Source: Bryobacterales bacterium
Lineage (GTDB): Bacteria > Acidobacteriota > Terriglobia > Bryobacterales > Bryobacteraceae
DNA: 60,952 bases
Assembly (NCBI GenBank): GCA_003167495.1
Contig: PMSX01000369.1
Coordinates: forward strand, 1-60,952
Reading direction: 5' to 3'
Part shown: piece after piece, positions 24,608-33,398 of the stretch
Layout: each line of letters opens with the position of its first letter
Numbering within the stretch: position 1 is the stretch's first letter
The notes under the pieces: model-generated
Databases searched by the model: none
What the model saw: the letters and a program-made list of their open reading frames with translations, nothing else
What the model was told of the DNA's origin: nothing
Translations under genes and position numbers: made by a program

Positions 24608-27353
24608 GGTTTGTGATCTCCCGCTGAATCTCCGGCCGTTGCCGGTTGTGTCTTTGTTCTTGTTGCTGTTGGAACTGCTGGTAAAGGTCGTAATCTTCGG
24701 GCGTGGCGCCAAGCGCCAATTTGAAGGCGGCCGCGGACTCGGCTCGTCGTGCCAACTCTGTGGCTGACTGGCGATCACCACTGACCCCGATGGATTCCTG
24801 CAGGGCGATGCTATCCGACGTAATTACCGTCAGACCTTCGCGCGCTCGCGTGGCCGAAACGTAGAAAAGTTCTTGGTCCATGCGATCCGCGCTTATCACT
24901 TCGTAGTCCACCGTTTTACCCTGCGAGCGATGCGCTGTGACCGCATACCCGTAGGCAAACTGGCGATAACCGGTTGGAATGTCGCGCCCGTCTTCGAGCC
25001 GGATCTTTCCGCCTTCGATGCCGGCAACGGTGACCAACTCGCCGTTGGTCGCCTTAAACGCCTTGTCTTTATAGTTCGCCTGGAAAAGAAGCTTGTCACC
25101 CGCCGCGACCTCGATTTCTTCGCGCTCAAACACGCTGTAAGCGCGTGTCTGTTTCTTAGTGAGGGCTATTTCCTGGCCATCGGCTTTACGCGCTCTCACC
25201 TCGTCTCTGTCGGTGCTGACGACCTCCAGGGTGGAATTCTTGGAAACACCCTTCACCGCTTTGTGGAACTCCAACACCTGGCCCGGTTTATAGCGACCGA
25301 ACTGCGTTTTCTGTGCCTCGGTCCAATTCAATGCGGTGTGGCGATTCGTCTTTTCGCCTGGGCCGATTTCGCCGGCCTTCTTGCGGTCCTCTCGAATGGC
25401 AAAAGTCACGCTCTTGATTTCGTTGTGAGTGGCAGCGACCACTAAGACAGAACGCTTTTTGCCCTCAAGGTTTGGAACCGCCGCAGCCTCCCGGTAGGCT
25501 TTCGCCGCTTCCTGGCCGCGCGACAACCATACGACTTCACGGATAGCGCCCATTTTTTCGAGCCGTTCAAAACCTTCAGCCGGATGATTACGGAGAATCT
25601 CCACGGCTTCCCTGTACTCGGCGTTGAGTTGCCGTTGGACTTGGAGCAACGAAACCTGCTGCAGCTTCGATTCCCGCTCCAACACTCGAAGCGCATCACC
25701 CTCGGAAACGCTTTTAAGTTGCTGGGTGTCGCCGCTGAACACGATGCGCGCGCCGTTTTTCTTCGCAAGGCCGAGCAACTCATCCATGTCTTTGCTCGAT
25801 ATCATGCCGGCTTCATCGATGAGAAGCACCTGGCCACGGAGCTGGGCTTGCTCATGCGGATCGGCGAGCAAACGCGCGATGGTCTTCGCATCCGAAAACC
25901 CGACTTTTTGTAACTCCTCGACCGCGCTCGTCGACGGCGCCACTGCGTAGATACTCTGGCGGGTTTCGGTGAGAAGGCGTTTGAATTCCTGCTGCATGGC
26001 AGTCTTTCCTGTACCCGCCGCCCCTTGCAACGAAATCGCTAAATCGCGATTATCCAGAATCGTGAGGAGAGCCGCTTTTTGTTCCGGCCGCATCCGATCC
26101 GAAACAACGAATTCGTGACCCTTGCCTAAAGGCTGATATTGTCGGCGTCCGTCGTTGACGGCCGCGATCATGCGCTCTTCGCGGCTCAGCGTTTCTTTGG
26201 TGGCGATTTCCCCGCGCGCCGTCAACATGGAACCGCTTGCGACCTCGGCGAGCATCGCCCCTTTGAGTTCAGCCAATTCGATCCGGCCCCGCCAATGGCG
26301 TAAGGCTTCCGCCTGCAGGTCATAATCACGAGCCACGGAAACGCGCTCGAAGGTATGCTCAGCGGCGAAGGTAAGCGAAGCCGCGGCGGGCGCGAACGCA
26401 TGGATTGAGCCACGTTCCAGCGCGGTCTCGTGCAATCCCTTGAGAGTTGCCCCTTCCTCCGCACTCATGCGTGCGTACTGCCGGGACTTCACTTCCGGTG
26501 TTGTGATTTCAGTCAGCTTTTCATTGCGCGAATCCCGCACCAGAATCGCGACTTCGTTATCGGACGGTTGGCGTCCATTGAGCTTTACAAATTCCGCTAT
26601 GGCGGCGTCACGCTGCGCGCTTCGCACGGAGTATTTCTCCCGTGTCTCCTCGGATATGCCCTTGATTCCGAAACCATTGTCTTTGCCGTGCTTCGAGTGA
26701 TCTTCGATCTCATAGCCGAGCTGCATCAGACGCCTGGCTGCCGCATTCCGGTAAACTTCAGTGAGATATTCGCGGTGTTTGTAAATCTCGATCGCGCGAA
26801 GGGCTTTCCATTGCCCTTCTACCGCGTCATACGTGAAATTTCCCGCTACAAGATGCGTGTGTAGTTGCGGATCAAGTTCGCGGCTCGTGTCATGCTCGTA
26901 ACGCGCTATCAGCAGATTTGAGGTTTGGCGAGAGTCGTTTACACCAAGCTTCCGAACCCCCACGCCTGCGTGACTCTCCAGTTCGGCGAGCATCTCATCC
27001 ACCGCTTCTCTGTGAACTTGGATAACGCGCGGATCTTGGAGCGCCATGATCGATAGATGTTTCGGCGCGCTGACCGTGAAGTCGTATAGGTTGCGGGCCG
27101 TCGCGATTCGCTCCCCTTCGAGGTTGAAGCGATCAGCGCTTTGACGCTGGCGAAGATACTCGCCGGTCTTGGGATCAAGTCCCTCCCGCATCGCCTCAAA
27201 GTCTTCCATCCGGACATCGCCGCTGAGCCCCAGCAACTCAGCGGCGCGGCCCTGCCATCGTCCAGTGACTTTCTCACCTTCGGAGTAGTAATCGTTGTTT
27301 TCTACGTGGCGGCCATACGTGGCACCGTCACCGATGGCTTTGGGAGTGAGCAT
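24567..27353 (-). CDS. MOBF-type relaxase-helicase (TrwC/TraI-like, element A)
   Basis: This 928-residue bifunctional relaxase nicks oriT, stays attached to the 5' end and unwinds the strand for transfer. The N-terminal TrwC domain has candidate nucleophile tyrosines in NDYYSEGE (Tyr22, Tyr23). The metal-binding histidine triad is in YEHDTSRELDPQLHTHLVAGN-type sequence (His155, His165, His167). The C-terminal half is an SF1 RecD-like helicase with Walker A GAAGTGKT, Walker B LLIDEAGMIS, FSGDTQQLKSV and TAHRSQGKTVD. Length is typical of MOBF. AGGAAACAG precedes the ATG. The gene follows the coupling-protein gene by 12 bases, and its paralogue at 51832-54651 is similar throughout. Confidence 0.95.
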   Translation of the reverse strand: MLTPKAIGDGATYGRHVENNDYYSEGEKVTGRWQGRAAELLGLSGDVRMEDFEAMREGLDPKTGEYLRQRQSADRFNLEGERIATARNLYDFTVSAPKHLSIMALQDPRVIQVHREAVDEMLAELESHAGVGVRKLGVNDSRQTSNLLIARYEHDTSRELDPQLHTHLVAGNFTYDAVEGQWKALRAIEIYKHREYLTEVYRNAAARRLMQLGYEIEDHSKHGKDNGFGIKGISEETREKYSVRSAQRDAAIAEFVKLNGRQPSDNEVAILVRDSRNEKLTEITTPEVKSRQYARMSAEEGATLKGLHETALERGSIHAFAPAAASLTFAAEHTFERVSVARDYDLQAEALRHWRGRIELAELKGAMLAEVASGSMLTARGEIATKETLSREERMIAAVNDGRRQYQPLGKGHEFVVSDRMRPEQKAALLTILDNRDLAISLQGAAGTGKTAMQQEFKRLLTETRQSIYAVAPSTSAVEELQKVGFSDAKTIARLLADPHEQAQLRGQVLLIDEAGMISSKDMDELLGLAKKNGARIVFSGDTQQLKSVSEGDALRVLERESKLQQVSLLQVQRQLNAEYREAVEILRNHPAEGFERLEKMGAIREVVWLSRGQEAAKAYREAAAVPNLEGKKRSVLVVAATHNEIKSVTFAIREDRKKAGEIGPGEKTNRHTALNWTEAQKTQFGRYKPGQVLEFHKAVKGVSKNSTLEVVSTDRDEVRARKADGQEIALTKKQTRAYSVFEREEIEVAAGDKLLFQANYKDKAFKATNGELVTVAGIEGGKIRLEDGRDIPTGYRQFAYGYAVTAHRSQGKTVDYEVISADRMDQELFYVSATRAREGLTVITSDSIALQESIGVSGDRQSATELARRAESAAAFKLALGATPEDYDLYQQFQQQQEQRHNRQRPEIQREITNHVEHEHEQHSISL

Positions 27354-27365
27354 TCTGTTTCCTGG

Positions 27366-29264
27366 TTACGCAGCTGGCGGCGCGTACGGCTTAGCCGCCG
27401 CCCTTGCTGCGTTTGCTGCTTTCTCGGCCGCTTCAGCCGCGCGAATCTCAACAAGATTCGGCATGGGCAATTGAACGGGAGAAACACCAGTACGCGGCAC
27501 AAACCCGACGCACCGATCAGTACGCACCGGCGGAATCGCCAGTTTGAGCTTTACGATGTAGCCCTCATACCGCAAAAAGCCGTGACGATTTTTCAGGCTT
27601 GCCAGCTCCGACTGGGTGACGATGCGATGTTGTGGCACTGGCTGAGTCGTATAGGTGCGCTTGCCCTCAGCCGAAAGATGCTCAATGATTTTTTCGACTT
27701 GCTGATCTCCAAGCATCTTAGAAGCCCACTCGCCGCCCTCGGGCTCGCCGGTGTGTAAGAGCAGCTTCGTAAACGGCGCGCTGAAAATCTGCTCGGACTC
27801 TTCGCCGTACAGTGCCTTGATTTGACTTCTCCCCTGAAAACCCATACACAAATCAATTCCGTGTTTCCGGCCGCGCGCCGTCACTGCCTTGATGCTCGAC
27901 AGTTCCCCGAGCACGGGCATTTCGTCGACAAACATGCGAACCGTAATTTCGCCGGGCGCGACTTCCGGCAACGAAAGAAACTCGCGAATGAGGCTATCGA
28001 TCCACATGCGGTGAAGTGGAGCAAAAGCGACTTGCATCTTTTCGTCTCCGCTCGTGAGAAAAATCGAAGGCCGACGCCCGTTCATCGCCACGTACTCTTT
28101 CGCGCTGAAATGAGGCCGTGCTGGTTCCTCCCCTGGCACTTGCTGCAGAGCAAAAAGAGGTTGTGTCAGCGTCGAAATAACCGACGCACGCAACCCCTGC
28201 GTGTTCTTGCGTAGCATTTCTTCGAGTTCCGTGCCCTTCGCCATGGCATCGATAAGGGGGTCCGCATGGGTGTAGAGTTCGGCAAGCTCCGCGGCTGTAG
28301 GCCGGTAATTGGTCGTGCAGTGTTTAAAGATCAAACGGCCGCAATGGTAGAAAAAGAAATTCTTTTCCCCTGGCCGGCATGGGTAAAGGCTCTCTCCCAG
28401 CGCCATGGCTGACGCGTCGGCGTTGGCCACGCTGGAATAATCGATCTCCGAACAAGGTCCCCAGCTTGCCGAGCGCGCATCCGGCCCAAGGATCAAATCG
28501 CCTGGTTTCCAGTAACGTTTCAGGAACTGACACTCAGGGTCATAGAAGATGCAGGTATCGCCCCGCTCTTCGGCTTGATCGGCGAACGCCATCATCGCCA
28601 CGGTCTTACCGGCGCCGTTATCGCCCTGCATCAATTGGTGTTGCGCTTCCACCGCGCGCTCAATCCTCACCGCTTGCGGCTTGCCCCAGTTCCGCTCAGC
28701 GTAAAAGGCCAAGCCGGTACCTTTCACCAAGCGCCGAAATTCGCTTGGAGTCACTAACCGCGGACCGCTGATATAACGCGGCTCTTCCCGAAACTTCACA
28801 TGTCTGTTCTGATCAAGCCGGTAAGCGAGACCGCCCAACACAGAGACGAACAGCAAAGAAATACCAATCGGCGGAATAAAAAACACCACCGCCAGGCGGC
28901 CGCCGTATATGTCCTTACGCAGCCATTTGGCCAATTCATCATTCGACATGGGCACGGCGGCCAGATGTGCGTCAGGTTGGCCCGTCGCGCCCTCGAATCG
29001 CTTTGTGATGGGAACTTCCGCGCCCTTGGGTCCGACGCAGAGCAAAACCTGAAATTCCTGTTTCTTAGTCGAGGGCGCGAAAGATGGAAGTTCGGGCACT
29101 GAGGGTACAAATGTGCCCGAAAGGTAGTCACCCCAATACAAACGCTGCAAGGGAGAAAGGCGAGATACGGCGATCTCATACCCGCCCCACAGCATCAGCG
29201 GCAAAGCGAGCCCCGCCGCGATCCGGAAAAGCGGGAATGGTGGACGAAGATAGGCGCGATTCAT
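27366..29264 (-). CDS. Type IV coupling protein, VirD4/TraD-like (element A)
   Basis: This 632-residue coupling ATPase brings the relaxase-DNA complex to the secretion channel. It has N-terminal membrane spans (FRIAAGLALPLMLWGGYEI and, near residue 125, AVVFFIPPIGISLLFVSVLGG). A P-loop (QGDNGAGKTVAM), Walker B (MFVDEMPVLGE) and the late FQGRSQIKALYG region follow. The open frame extends 130 codons upstream, but that part is an arginine-rich shadow. ATG at 29264 overlaps the stop of a 31-codon gene (ATGA), fixing the start. The C-terminus is alanine-rich. The element B equivalent is split into two frames at 57899-56033, which makes this intact copy a useful reference. Confidence 0.9.
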   Translation of the reverse strand: MNRAYLRPPFPLFRIAAGLALPLMLWGGYEIAVSRLSPLQRLYWGDYLSGTFVPSVPELPSFAPSTKKQEFQVLLCVGPKGAEVPITKRFEGATGQPDAHLAAVPMSNDELAKWLRKDIYGGRLAVVFFIPPIGISLLFVSVLGGLAYRLDQNRHVKFREEPRYISGPRLVTPSEFRRLVKGTGLAFYAERNWGKPQAVRIERAVEAQHQLMQGDNGAGKTVAMMAFADQAEERGDTCIFYDPECQFLKRYWKPGDLILGPDARSASWGPCSEIDYSSVANADASAMALGESLYPCRPGEKNFFFYHCGRLIFKHCTTNYRPTAAELAELYTHADPLIDAMAKGTELEEMLRKNTQGLRASVISTLTQPLFALQQVPGEEPARPHFSAKEYVAMNGRRPSIFLTSGDEKMQVAFAPLHRMWIDSLIREFLSLPEVAPGEITVRMFVDEMPVLGELSSIKAVTARGRKHGIDLCMGFQGRSQIKALYGEESEQIFSAPFTKLLLHTGEPEGGEWASKMLGDQQVEKIIEHLSAEGKRTYTTQPVPQHRIVTQSELASLKNRHGFLRYEGYIVKLKLAIPPVRTDRCVGFVPRTGVSPVQLPMPNLVEIRAAEAAEKAANAARAAAKPYAPPAA

Positions 29265-29356
29265 GCCTTCCCCCAACGCGCCAACATCAGGGCCGGTATT
29301 AGCACCGGTCCCAAGATGAGCGCCAGACCGCCCGCGATGTGAAGAAGTAGGCTCAT
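29261..29356 (-). CDS. 31-residue single-span membrane peptide
   Basis: This tiny frame encodes MSLLLHIAGGLALILGPVLI followed by PALMLARWGKA, which is one hydrophobic span with a basic end. Its ATG overlaps the stop of the upstream 277-residue gene (ATGA at 29356-29353). Its TGA overlaps the ATG of the coupling protein (ATGA at 29264-29261). Precise overlaps on both sides in a tightly packed operon make a real gene likely despite its size. It may act with the coupling protein in the inner membrane, or serve mainly to couple translation. No similar frame was found at the same spot in element B. Confidence 0.6.
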   Translation of the reverse strand: MSLLLHIAGGLALILGPVLIPALMLARWGKA

Positions 29357-30186
29357 GAGGCGATCTCCACGGAGGGAGTCTCAAAAGCTTGCGCCCTGGT
29401 GCGGACTTGTACCTCATCAAGCTGAATCGCCGCCGGCAGTCTTTCGGCAGCTTCCGGATGAGCGGTGATGAAGTTCTCGCGCGCTGAGTTGAAGGTCTCA
29501 CGCCGGCCGTTGTAGTACGCCGCCGCCAAAGCCGCTTCATCCGGCGTCTCGAAAACTGAGTTCGCGGCTTGAGCGCGAATCTGCATGGATTGCCATTCGA
29601 GCCAGCTTCCGCTGACCGCTCGTGTTTCCGCACGATCACGCTCGAAATATTCATCGCGCAATTCGTTTTCGCGCTTGGCGAGCGGCTTCATTTCATCGCG
29701 GATTTTCATGCGCTCTTCGTGTTCGGATGAATCCAACGCTGAATCCAGCTTTGCTGCTAGCCCATCGAGACGGGTGCGAAGTCCGCGGCCCTCGGTGACT
29801 ATTTCGTCTTTGGTCAATTCACTAGCAGCCCGAGAGGAAACGGCAATCGCGCCGGCCGTTGCTGTGCCGCCCACCACTAAGCCGTTCCATTCCTGCTTTT
29901 GCTGGCGGCTCAGATCTTCCGCTCTGTCATCGTCCGCGCGATCGGCGGCCCGCTGTAAAAACTGGTTTGCACTGTTCACCAGTTCGGCGTCGAAGGTCTC
30001 ACCCTCTAACGCCTGCTTCGCTGTGACTTGTGCGGTCTGTCCATAGCGCTGTTCAAATTGCGCGGCGAGCTGCATCTGCTCTTCAGTAACGCCGTTTATT
30101 TGTTGCGGCTCCGGTTGCGCCGCTCCGAACTCCTGGTCACCTCGTACGGGCTCCATCTCAATCGTGATTGGGTCTTGTTCAGCCAT
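29353..30186 (-). CDS. Coiled-coil protein of transfer operon (element A)
   Basis: This 277-residue, acidic, mainly helical protein has no recognised domain. It contains a likely coiled coil (ERMKIRDEMKPLAKRENELRDEYFERDRAE, in two parts). The segment FLQRAADRADDDRAEDL resembles LMQRAADRALADRVAKQRW in the 139-residue protein at 54661-55080 of element B. Both also share a PLxER/KRxxELRxEY stretch, so the two are diverged equivalents. No signal peptide is present and one weakly hydrophobic glycine/alanine segment (GLVVGGTATAGAIAV) is visible. It lies between VirB11 and the coupling protein; role unknown. Confidence 0.7.
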   Translation of the reverse strand: MAEQDPITIEMEPVRGDQEFGAAQPEPQQINGVTEEQMQLAAQFEQRYGQTAQVTAKQALEGETFDAELVNSANQFLQRAADRADDDRAEDLSRQQKQEWNGLVVGGTATAGAIAVSSRAASELTKDEIVTEGRGLRTRLDGLAAKLDSALDSSEHEERMKIRDEMKPLAKRENELRDEYFERDRAETRAVSGSWLEWQSMQIRAQAANSVFETPDEAALAAAYYNGRRETFNSARENFITAHPEAAERLPAAIQLDEVQVRTRAQAFETPSVEIAS

Positions 30187-30195
30187 AGAGTCCCC

Positions 30196-30579
30196 CTACC
30201 AGTGCAATTCGCCCTTTAGCTTCAGCGCGGCCGCCGCCGCTTTCTCCTCGCTCGTTTTCGTCGAGGACCAGGGGCTACCAGGTGTCATACGCCAGGCCGA
30301 GTACACGATCAACCGAATCCTCTTTTCTTCCGGAAGGAGCGTGAGGCGCATGTAGGTATTGGTTTGCTTGAATCGGCCCGCTGTCACCGCCGCCGTCTGA
30401 ATCCCAGCATCCTTCGAGGCGGATTCAATCTCGAAGCCGTCGTTTTTCAGTTGATTCAGCACCGCCGTGTACGCAATGTCCGCGTCACCGTTATAGGAGA
30501 GTTCCGCGGCTTGGGCGAGCGAAAAGACAGCGCAAAGGCATAACAGCCCTCCGCTAGTGATAATGGTTTTGAGATTCAT
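30196..30579 (-). CDS. Secreted small protein of transfer operon (element A)
   Basis: This 127-residue protein has a clear signal peptide (MNLKTIITSGGLLCLCAVFS, cleavage likely after AQA). The mature alpha/beta domain contains AYTAVLNQLKNDGFEIESAS and YMRLTLLPEEKRIRLIVYS. The start at 30579 follows a GAAAGGA-type site; an upstream extension to 30729 is a shadow of the VirB11 end. A cysteine in the signal region is not in a convincing lipobox. It probably sits in the periplasm beside the secretion channel. No family was recognised, and there is no evident counterpart in element B within the window. Confidence 0.65.
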   Translation of the reverse strand: MNLKTIITSGGLLCLCAVFSLAQAAELSYNGDADIAYTAVLNQLKNDGFEIESASKDAGIQTAAVTAGRFKQTNTYMRLTLLPEEKRIRLIVYSAWRMTPGSPWSSTKTSEEKAAAAALKLKGELHW

Positions 30580-30631
30580 GTTCTTTCCTTTGAACTGGGT
30601 TAGGGCGTGGATTGTTTGGCAACCGCCGTTA

Positions 30632-31672
30632 CTACTGGCGGATGTCGAAAAGCCCAGTGGCTGGTGTTTCAGCACCGGCCACTGGGAGAGAGCTTGAGAG
30701 TGGATAGAGACACTTGGTCTGACCGTCACTGCCTATTTGCAAAAGTTCGGTGACCCTGCGCCCTTCGGGTTTGCGCTCGACATGAACGCAGTAGTCAACA
30801 CTGCGAAGTACGAGCCGCTCCACAAATTCATGAGAGAAATTGGAATGCGAAGCCAGGGCTAAACCAGTCAGCCTGTACACCGCATCAGCGGCACCGTCGG
30901 CGTGAATCGTTGCCAGAGAGCCGGGATGCCCGGTGTTCATAGCTTGCAGAAATTCCCATCCTTCATTGGGTTCTCGAAGCTCGCCGATGAATATCCGCTC
31001 TGCGCGGTTGCGCAAGGAATGAACGAGTAGTTGCTCCACTGTCCTCGGTGCTTCATGCCAGCCAGTCGGTGAAGTCAAATCGGGAATTCCTTCGGAAGCT
31101 TCCCACCGAACCGCGCACGGATGTGAACTGGCAATCTCGCGGGGATTCTCAATGAAAATGATTCGATCGGTGATCGGTAGCCGATCAAGCAACGCCTTTG
31201 CCAGAGTCGATTTGCCGGCGCCAGGACTGCCGGAGACTAAAACGTTGGCTTTCTTCTTTCGTCCTACCCCGAGAAGGCCGTTCACCAGCTCGCGGCATAC
31301 CAACCCGGGAAGACAGCCCAGCTCAATCAATTCATCCGTCGAATACCAGCGGTTGAATTTGCGAATCGTTACAGTCATCGCCCCGTTCTGATACAGCGCT
31401 GCCACGCGAGAACCATCAGGCAAGCGAGTATTCAGAAAGGGCCGTCTGCCGTCAACGTCCGAGCCCAGCAGACGGGCAACGTTCTGGATCGCCATTACCA
31501 AGCCCTGGCGGTCCATCGTGACCCCATCGCAAAACTCTACCTGGCCGCAGCGATCCACAAACACCTTGACCGTCCCGTCCGCGTCATTCAGCATCACGTC
31601 GGAAATGTCGCGTGCGAGAATCAACTCGCGTACCTCCAACGGGAAAAACTTCAGAAGTGTTTCGTAATTCAC
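30632..31672 (-). CDS. virB11: VirB11-like secretion ATPase (element A)
   Basis: This 346-residue hexameric secretion ATPase powers pilus assembly and DNA transfer at the inner membrane. It has the N-terminal domain with RLPDGSRVAA (residues 84-93), Walker A GSPGAGKST (148-156), the Asp-box region IIFIENPREI, Walker B-like RIFIGELREPNE and the His-box LATIHADGA. The true start is GTG at 31672, overlapping the VirB8 stop as GTGA; the frame upstream of it is a shadow. The C-terminal extension after KCLYPLSSSLP is poorly conserved. The element B homologue is at 55092-56033. Confidence 0.92.
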   Translation of the reverse strand: MNYETLLKFFPLEVRELILARDISDVMLNDADGTVKVFVDRCGQVEFCDGVTMDRQGLVMAIQNVARLLGSDVDGRRPFLNTRLPDGSRVAALYQNGAMTVTIRKFNRWYSTDELIELGCLPGLVCRELVNGLLGVGRKKKANVLVSGSPGAGKSTLAKALLDRLPITDRIIFIENPREIASSHPCAVRWEASEGIPDLTSPTGWHEAPRTVEQLLVHSLRNRAERIFIGELREPNEGWEFLQAMNTGHPGSLATIHADGAADAVYRLTGLALASHSNFSHEFVERLVLRSVDYCVHVERKPEGRRVTELLQIGSDGQTKCLYPLSSSLPVAGAETPATGLFDIRQ

Positions 31673-32358
31673 TTCGTGTCTCCTGGTTTGTCGAAAAGCG
31701 GGTCTTCGTGAAACCAGACGATAGTGACGCCCAGCGGATTCGCGAGTTGAAACGCCGGATCCTTCTTGGCGCGCTCGGTAGCCGCCGTGGGATTCACTTT
31801 GTACTTCGCCGTGATTTGCCAGTGTTCTCGCCCCTGGCCCGTCACGTTGTAGATCTTGTAAAAGTCGATGACGCACTCACCGGCCCCGACCGTGCCGTCC
31901 GGGTCTTTGCGCACTTCGAAAGAGCGAAACGTAATCCCCTTGACTTCGATGTCTTGCTCAGCCATTGAGCCTGTTTCAATTTTGGTGACAACGTCCGCAT
32001 CAGTTGCCATCAGCTCGCGAGCCAGGCGGGACTCAAGAAAGTAGTAATTTTTCTTGAAGTTTTGATCAATGACAGCTTTGAGTAACCGAAAGCGGTCAAT
32101 CGCCCACTCATTGAGCCGCGACACCACTTCCGACTCGCGCGGCGTATATTGCCCAGTCCCGTAGCGGATCGGCTCAGCTCGGCCCGCGTCATCGACGCGA
32201 ATCACGATGACTGTAGGGGGCCTGTGATATTGCCAGAAATTCAAACCGGCTGCGCCGACGAAGAGAAGAAAGAACGCGGTGCCGATAATCTGCCACGCGC
32301 TCGTATATCTAAACCCCGCTGAGTACGCGGCGTTTCCTGCTTGGTCAAGTTTGGACAT
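31669..32358 (-). CDS. virB8: VirB8/TrbF-like channel protein (element A)
   Basis: This 229-residue bitopic inner-membrane protein has one span near the N-terminus (TSAWQIIGTAFFLLFVGAAGLNFW) and a periplasmic VirB8 domain (NEWAIDRFRLLKAVIDQNFKKNYYFL, then VIDFYKIYNVTGQGREHW). The end NPLGVTIVWFHEDPLF is typical of the TrbF branch (NPLG(V/L)x(I/V)). It nucleates the inner-membrane part of the channel. AGGGAAAAACT precedes the ATG. The stop overlaps the VirB11 GTG. The element B homologue at 58351-59031 shares YNPLGLTIVDFH near its end. Confidence 0.88.
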   Translation of the reverse strand: MSKLDQAGNAAYSAGFRYTSAWQIIGTAFFLLFVGAAGLNFWQYHRPPTVIVIRVDDAGRAEPIRYGTGQYTPRESEVVSRLNEWAIDRFRLLKAVIDQNFKKNYYFLESRLARELMATDADVVTKIETGSMAEQDIEVKGITFRSFEVRKDPDGTVGAGECVIDFYKIYNVTGQGREHWQITAKYKVNPTAATERAKKDPAFQLANPLGVTIVWFHEDPLFDKPGDTK

Positions 32359-32367
32359 AGTTTTTCC

Positions 32368-33372
32368 CTAGAGCGCCGCTGCTGCTGCCGAAGCCACTCT
32401 TGTCGCACTGCTCACTGCGCTACCAATCGCGTTTGCGCCCGCTTGGGTAAATGCAGCGGCACCACAGAAGATCGTGGCCGCGAAAAGCGGAACCATCGTC
32501 ATGGCAAGCAAGTGAAACAGCGTGAGACCTACGCACACTCCGCCGTGCGCGATCCAATTCGCGATAGAGGTATCGCCTGCAAGCGTGTTCTGAATAAAAT
32601 CGAGCCACATGTGCGACATGATGTATTGCAGGATTTCGCCCAGCGCCCGGTACGAACCCACCGCCATTAGCGCGTTAAGCCAGTTCCAAGCCCACTGGCC
32701 AGGGACGCCGCCGAACATCCAGAGCACAAAGATGATTGGCCCGACCACCACCAACACGCCACTGAGCACAAAACCCAAACCGCCCAAAACGAACATGCCG
32801 AAGCTGACGAAACCGGCCCAAAAATGGACAAGCAAATAAATCAAACCATCGACCACGGCGAGCGGATTCAGCGGCGCTGTTATCAGTGTCGATGGCGTTT
32901 GAAGGTACTGCATCAGAATGTCTGTCTGGTTATTAGCCGAGTTGTGCAAAAGCAAAACGATGTGTTTTGAAATCGCCATCGGGAAATTATGAAAACTGAA
33001 TCCGACGAACGGAAAATTCACCATATAGTGATTCAGCAGATACACGAGAAACGCCAGTTTTCCAAAAATCTTAACGATTCGGGGGAGTGGAAAGGGATGA
33101 ACGTCATGGTGGGGGAACACGAGCGAAAGCCCTTTGTCCAGACCCCAGTTACCCATCACCCAGAGCAACACCAACGCACACGACCAAGCAAGCACGGTCA
33201 TGCCGTCATTGAGCAGAAGGGTGCCGTAAGCGGTCACAGCCTGATTCGTCCAGTCGACTATCTGAGCGCCCCAGTCTTCGCCGGCGGGCGCCGGTGCGCT
33301 GCTTTGTGCCTCCGCCGCTCCCGCCACGATAAGGCCCAGCAAAAGAGCTTTTGTATTTCTCAACATGCGCAT
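32368..33372 (-). CDS. virB6: VirB6/TrbL-like polytopic channel protein (element A)
   Basis: This 334-residue inner-membrane protein has a signal-like N-terminus (LLLGLIVAGAAEA) and about six hydrophobic segments (for example WSCALVLLWVMGNWG, FGMFVLGGLGFVLSGVLVVVG, LFHLLAMTMVPLFAATIF). This is the usual layout of TrbL/VirB6, which lines the inner part of the transfer channel. GGGAAGGGA lies 6 bases before the ATG at 33372. It sits between VirB5 and VirB8, as in element B, where the homologue is at 59042-59929. Identification rests on topology and position because this family is poorly conserved. Confidence 0.8.
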   Translation of the reverse strand: MRMLRNTKALLLGLIVAGAAEAQSSAPAPAGEDWGAQIVDWTNQAVTAYGTLLLNDGMTVLAWSCALVLLWVMGNWGLDKGLSLVFPHHDVHPFPLPRIVKIFGKLAFLVYLLNHYMVNFPFVGFSFHNFPMAISKHIVLLLHNSANNQTDILMQYLQTPSTLITAPLNPLAVVDGLIYLLVHFWAGFVSFGMFVLGGLGFVLSGVLVVVGPIIFVLWMFGGVPGQWAWNWLNALMAVGSYRALGEILQYIMSHMWLDFIQNTLAGDTSIANWIAHGGVCVGLTLFHLLAMTMVPLFAATIFCGAAAFTQAGANAIGSAVSSATRVASAAAAAL

Positions 33373-33398
33373 TTGTCCCTTCCCTTTTGTTTTGCCGG

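Noticed and set aside
29265..29654. 130-residue N-terminal extension of the element A coupling protein
   Set aside because: It overlaps the 277-residue coiled-coil gene and the 31-codon gene, is arginine-rich, and precedes the membrane span that should be N-terminal.
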